In this document: piece after piece, positions 5,793-5,834 of the stretch
How the letters are laid out: the number at the start of each line of letters is the position of its first letter
How positions within the stretch are numbered: the stretch's first letter is position 1
NCBI GenBank assembly: GCA_910586865.1
Contig: CAJUIY010000069.1
Span: forward strand, 1 to 5,834
From: an uncultured Bacilli bacterium
Lineage (GTDB): Bacteria > Bacillota_I > Bacilli_A > RF39 > UBA660
Reading direction: 5' to 3'
Length of the DNA stretch: 5,834 nt
Translations under genes and position numbers: made by a program
The notes under the pieces: model-generated
What the model saw: the letters and a program-made list of their open reading frames with translations, nothing else
What the model was told of the DNA's origin: nothing
Databases searched by the model: none

Positions 5793-5834
5793 ATGAATAG
5801 TCAATAGTTTTTTGAAAAAAGCTTAAAAATTGTT
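5793..5834 (+). other. Mini-ORF MNSQ-stop, or a next gene interrupted by amber at codon 5 (cut by the window edge)
   Basis: AAAGGAG (5779-5785) lies seven bases before ATG (5793-5795), so initiation here is well supported. The frame reads M-N-S-Q and then TAG (5805-5807). Past the TAG the same frame is open to the window end as FFEKSLKIV, which looks like ordinary protein. It is therefore either a four-codon leader peptide, a gene truncated by a nonsense mutation or sequencing error, or chance. AACTAT (5789-5794) and ATAGTT (5804-5809), followed by T residues, could form a weak hairpin that covers the ATG. The product is unidentified and the end lies outside the window. Confidence 0.4.

Noticed and set aside
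1..5834. Minus-strand genes, tRNAs, CRISPR arrays or insertion sequences
   Set aside because: No minus-strand frame with a ribosome binding site and protein-like content, no cloverleaf, no regularly spaced direct repeats and no transposase-like protein or terminal inverted repeats were seen.

Overview
The window is a short, strongly AT-rich chromosomal segment with all genes on the + strand. It opens with the conserved Firmicutes origin-proximal block rpmH-rnpA-yidC-jag (ribosomal protein L34, RNase P protein, YidC/SpoIIIJ insertase, Jag/KhpB RNA-binding protein). The base composition, strong AGGAGG-type ribosome binding sites, an Arg-containing first membrane helix in YidC and a lipoprotein-type YidC signal point to a low-GC Bacillota, probably an uncultured Bacilli/Mollicutes-related gut lineage; that placement is inference. 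TGG is used for Trp and no in-frame TGA appears, so this is not a mycoplasma-type TGA=Trp code. All five complete genes stop with TAA or TAG.

Layout: bases 1-76 hold no gene. A consensus promoter (77-106) drives rpmH (137-259). A small hairpin with a T run (261-285) follows and probably attenuates read-through into rnpA (309-644). rnpA abuts yidC (645-1583), which overlaps jag (1570-2175) by 14 bases. A weak hairpin spans the jag stop. These genes act in ribosome assembly, tRNA 5' processing and membrane protein insertion.

After jag, where mnmE is usual in Firmicutes, sits one uninterrupted 1178-codon gene (2218-5754). Its first ~265 residues align region by region with a primary-type sigma-70 factor (1.2, 2, 3, 4). 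The key -10 recognition and melting residues of regions 2.3/2.4 are replaced. The other ~900 residues look like a series of strongly diverged sigma region 4-like helix-turn-helix units. I do not recognise this architecture as a named family, and it is the main candidate for something undescribed. Canonical promoters in the same window imply that a normal SigA exists elsewhere in the genome, so this protein would be an additional sigma-like regulator or DNA-binding scaffold.

The last 80 bases hold an extended -10 promoter, a strong ribosome binding site and an ATG whose frame hits TAG at codon 5 and then stays open to the window edge. This is either a leader mini-ORF or a next gene broken by an amber codon. 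No minus-strand gene was found.
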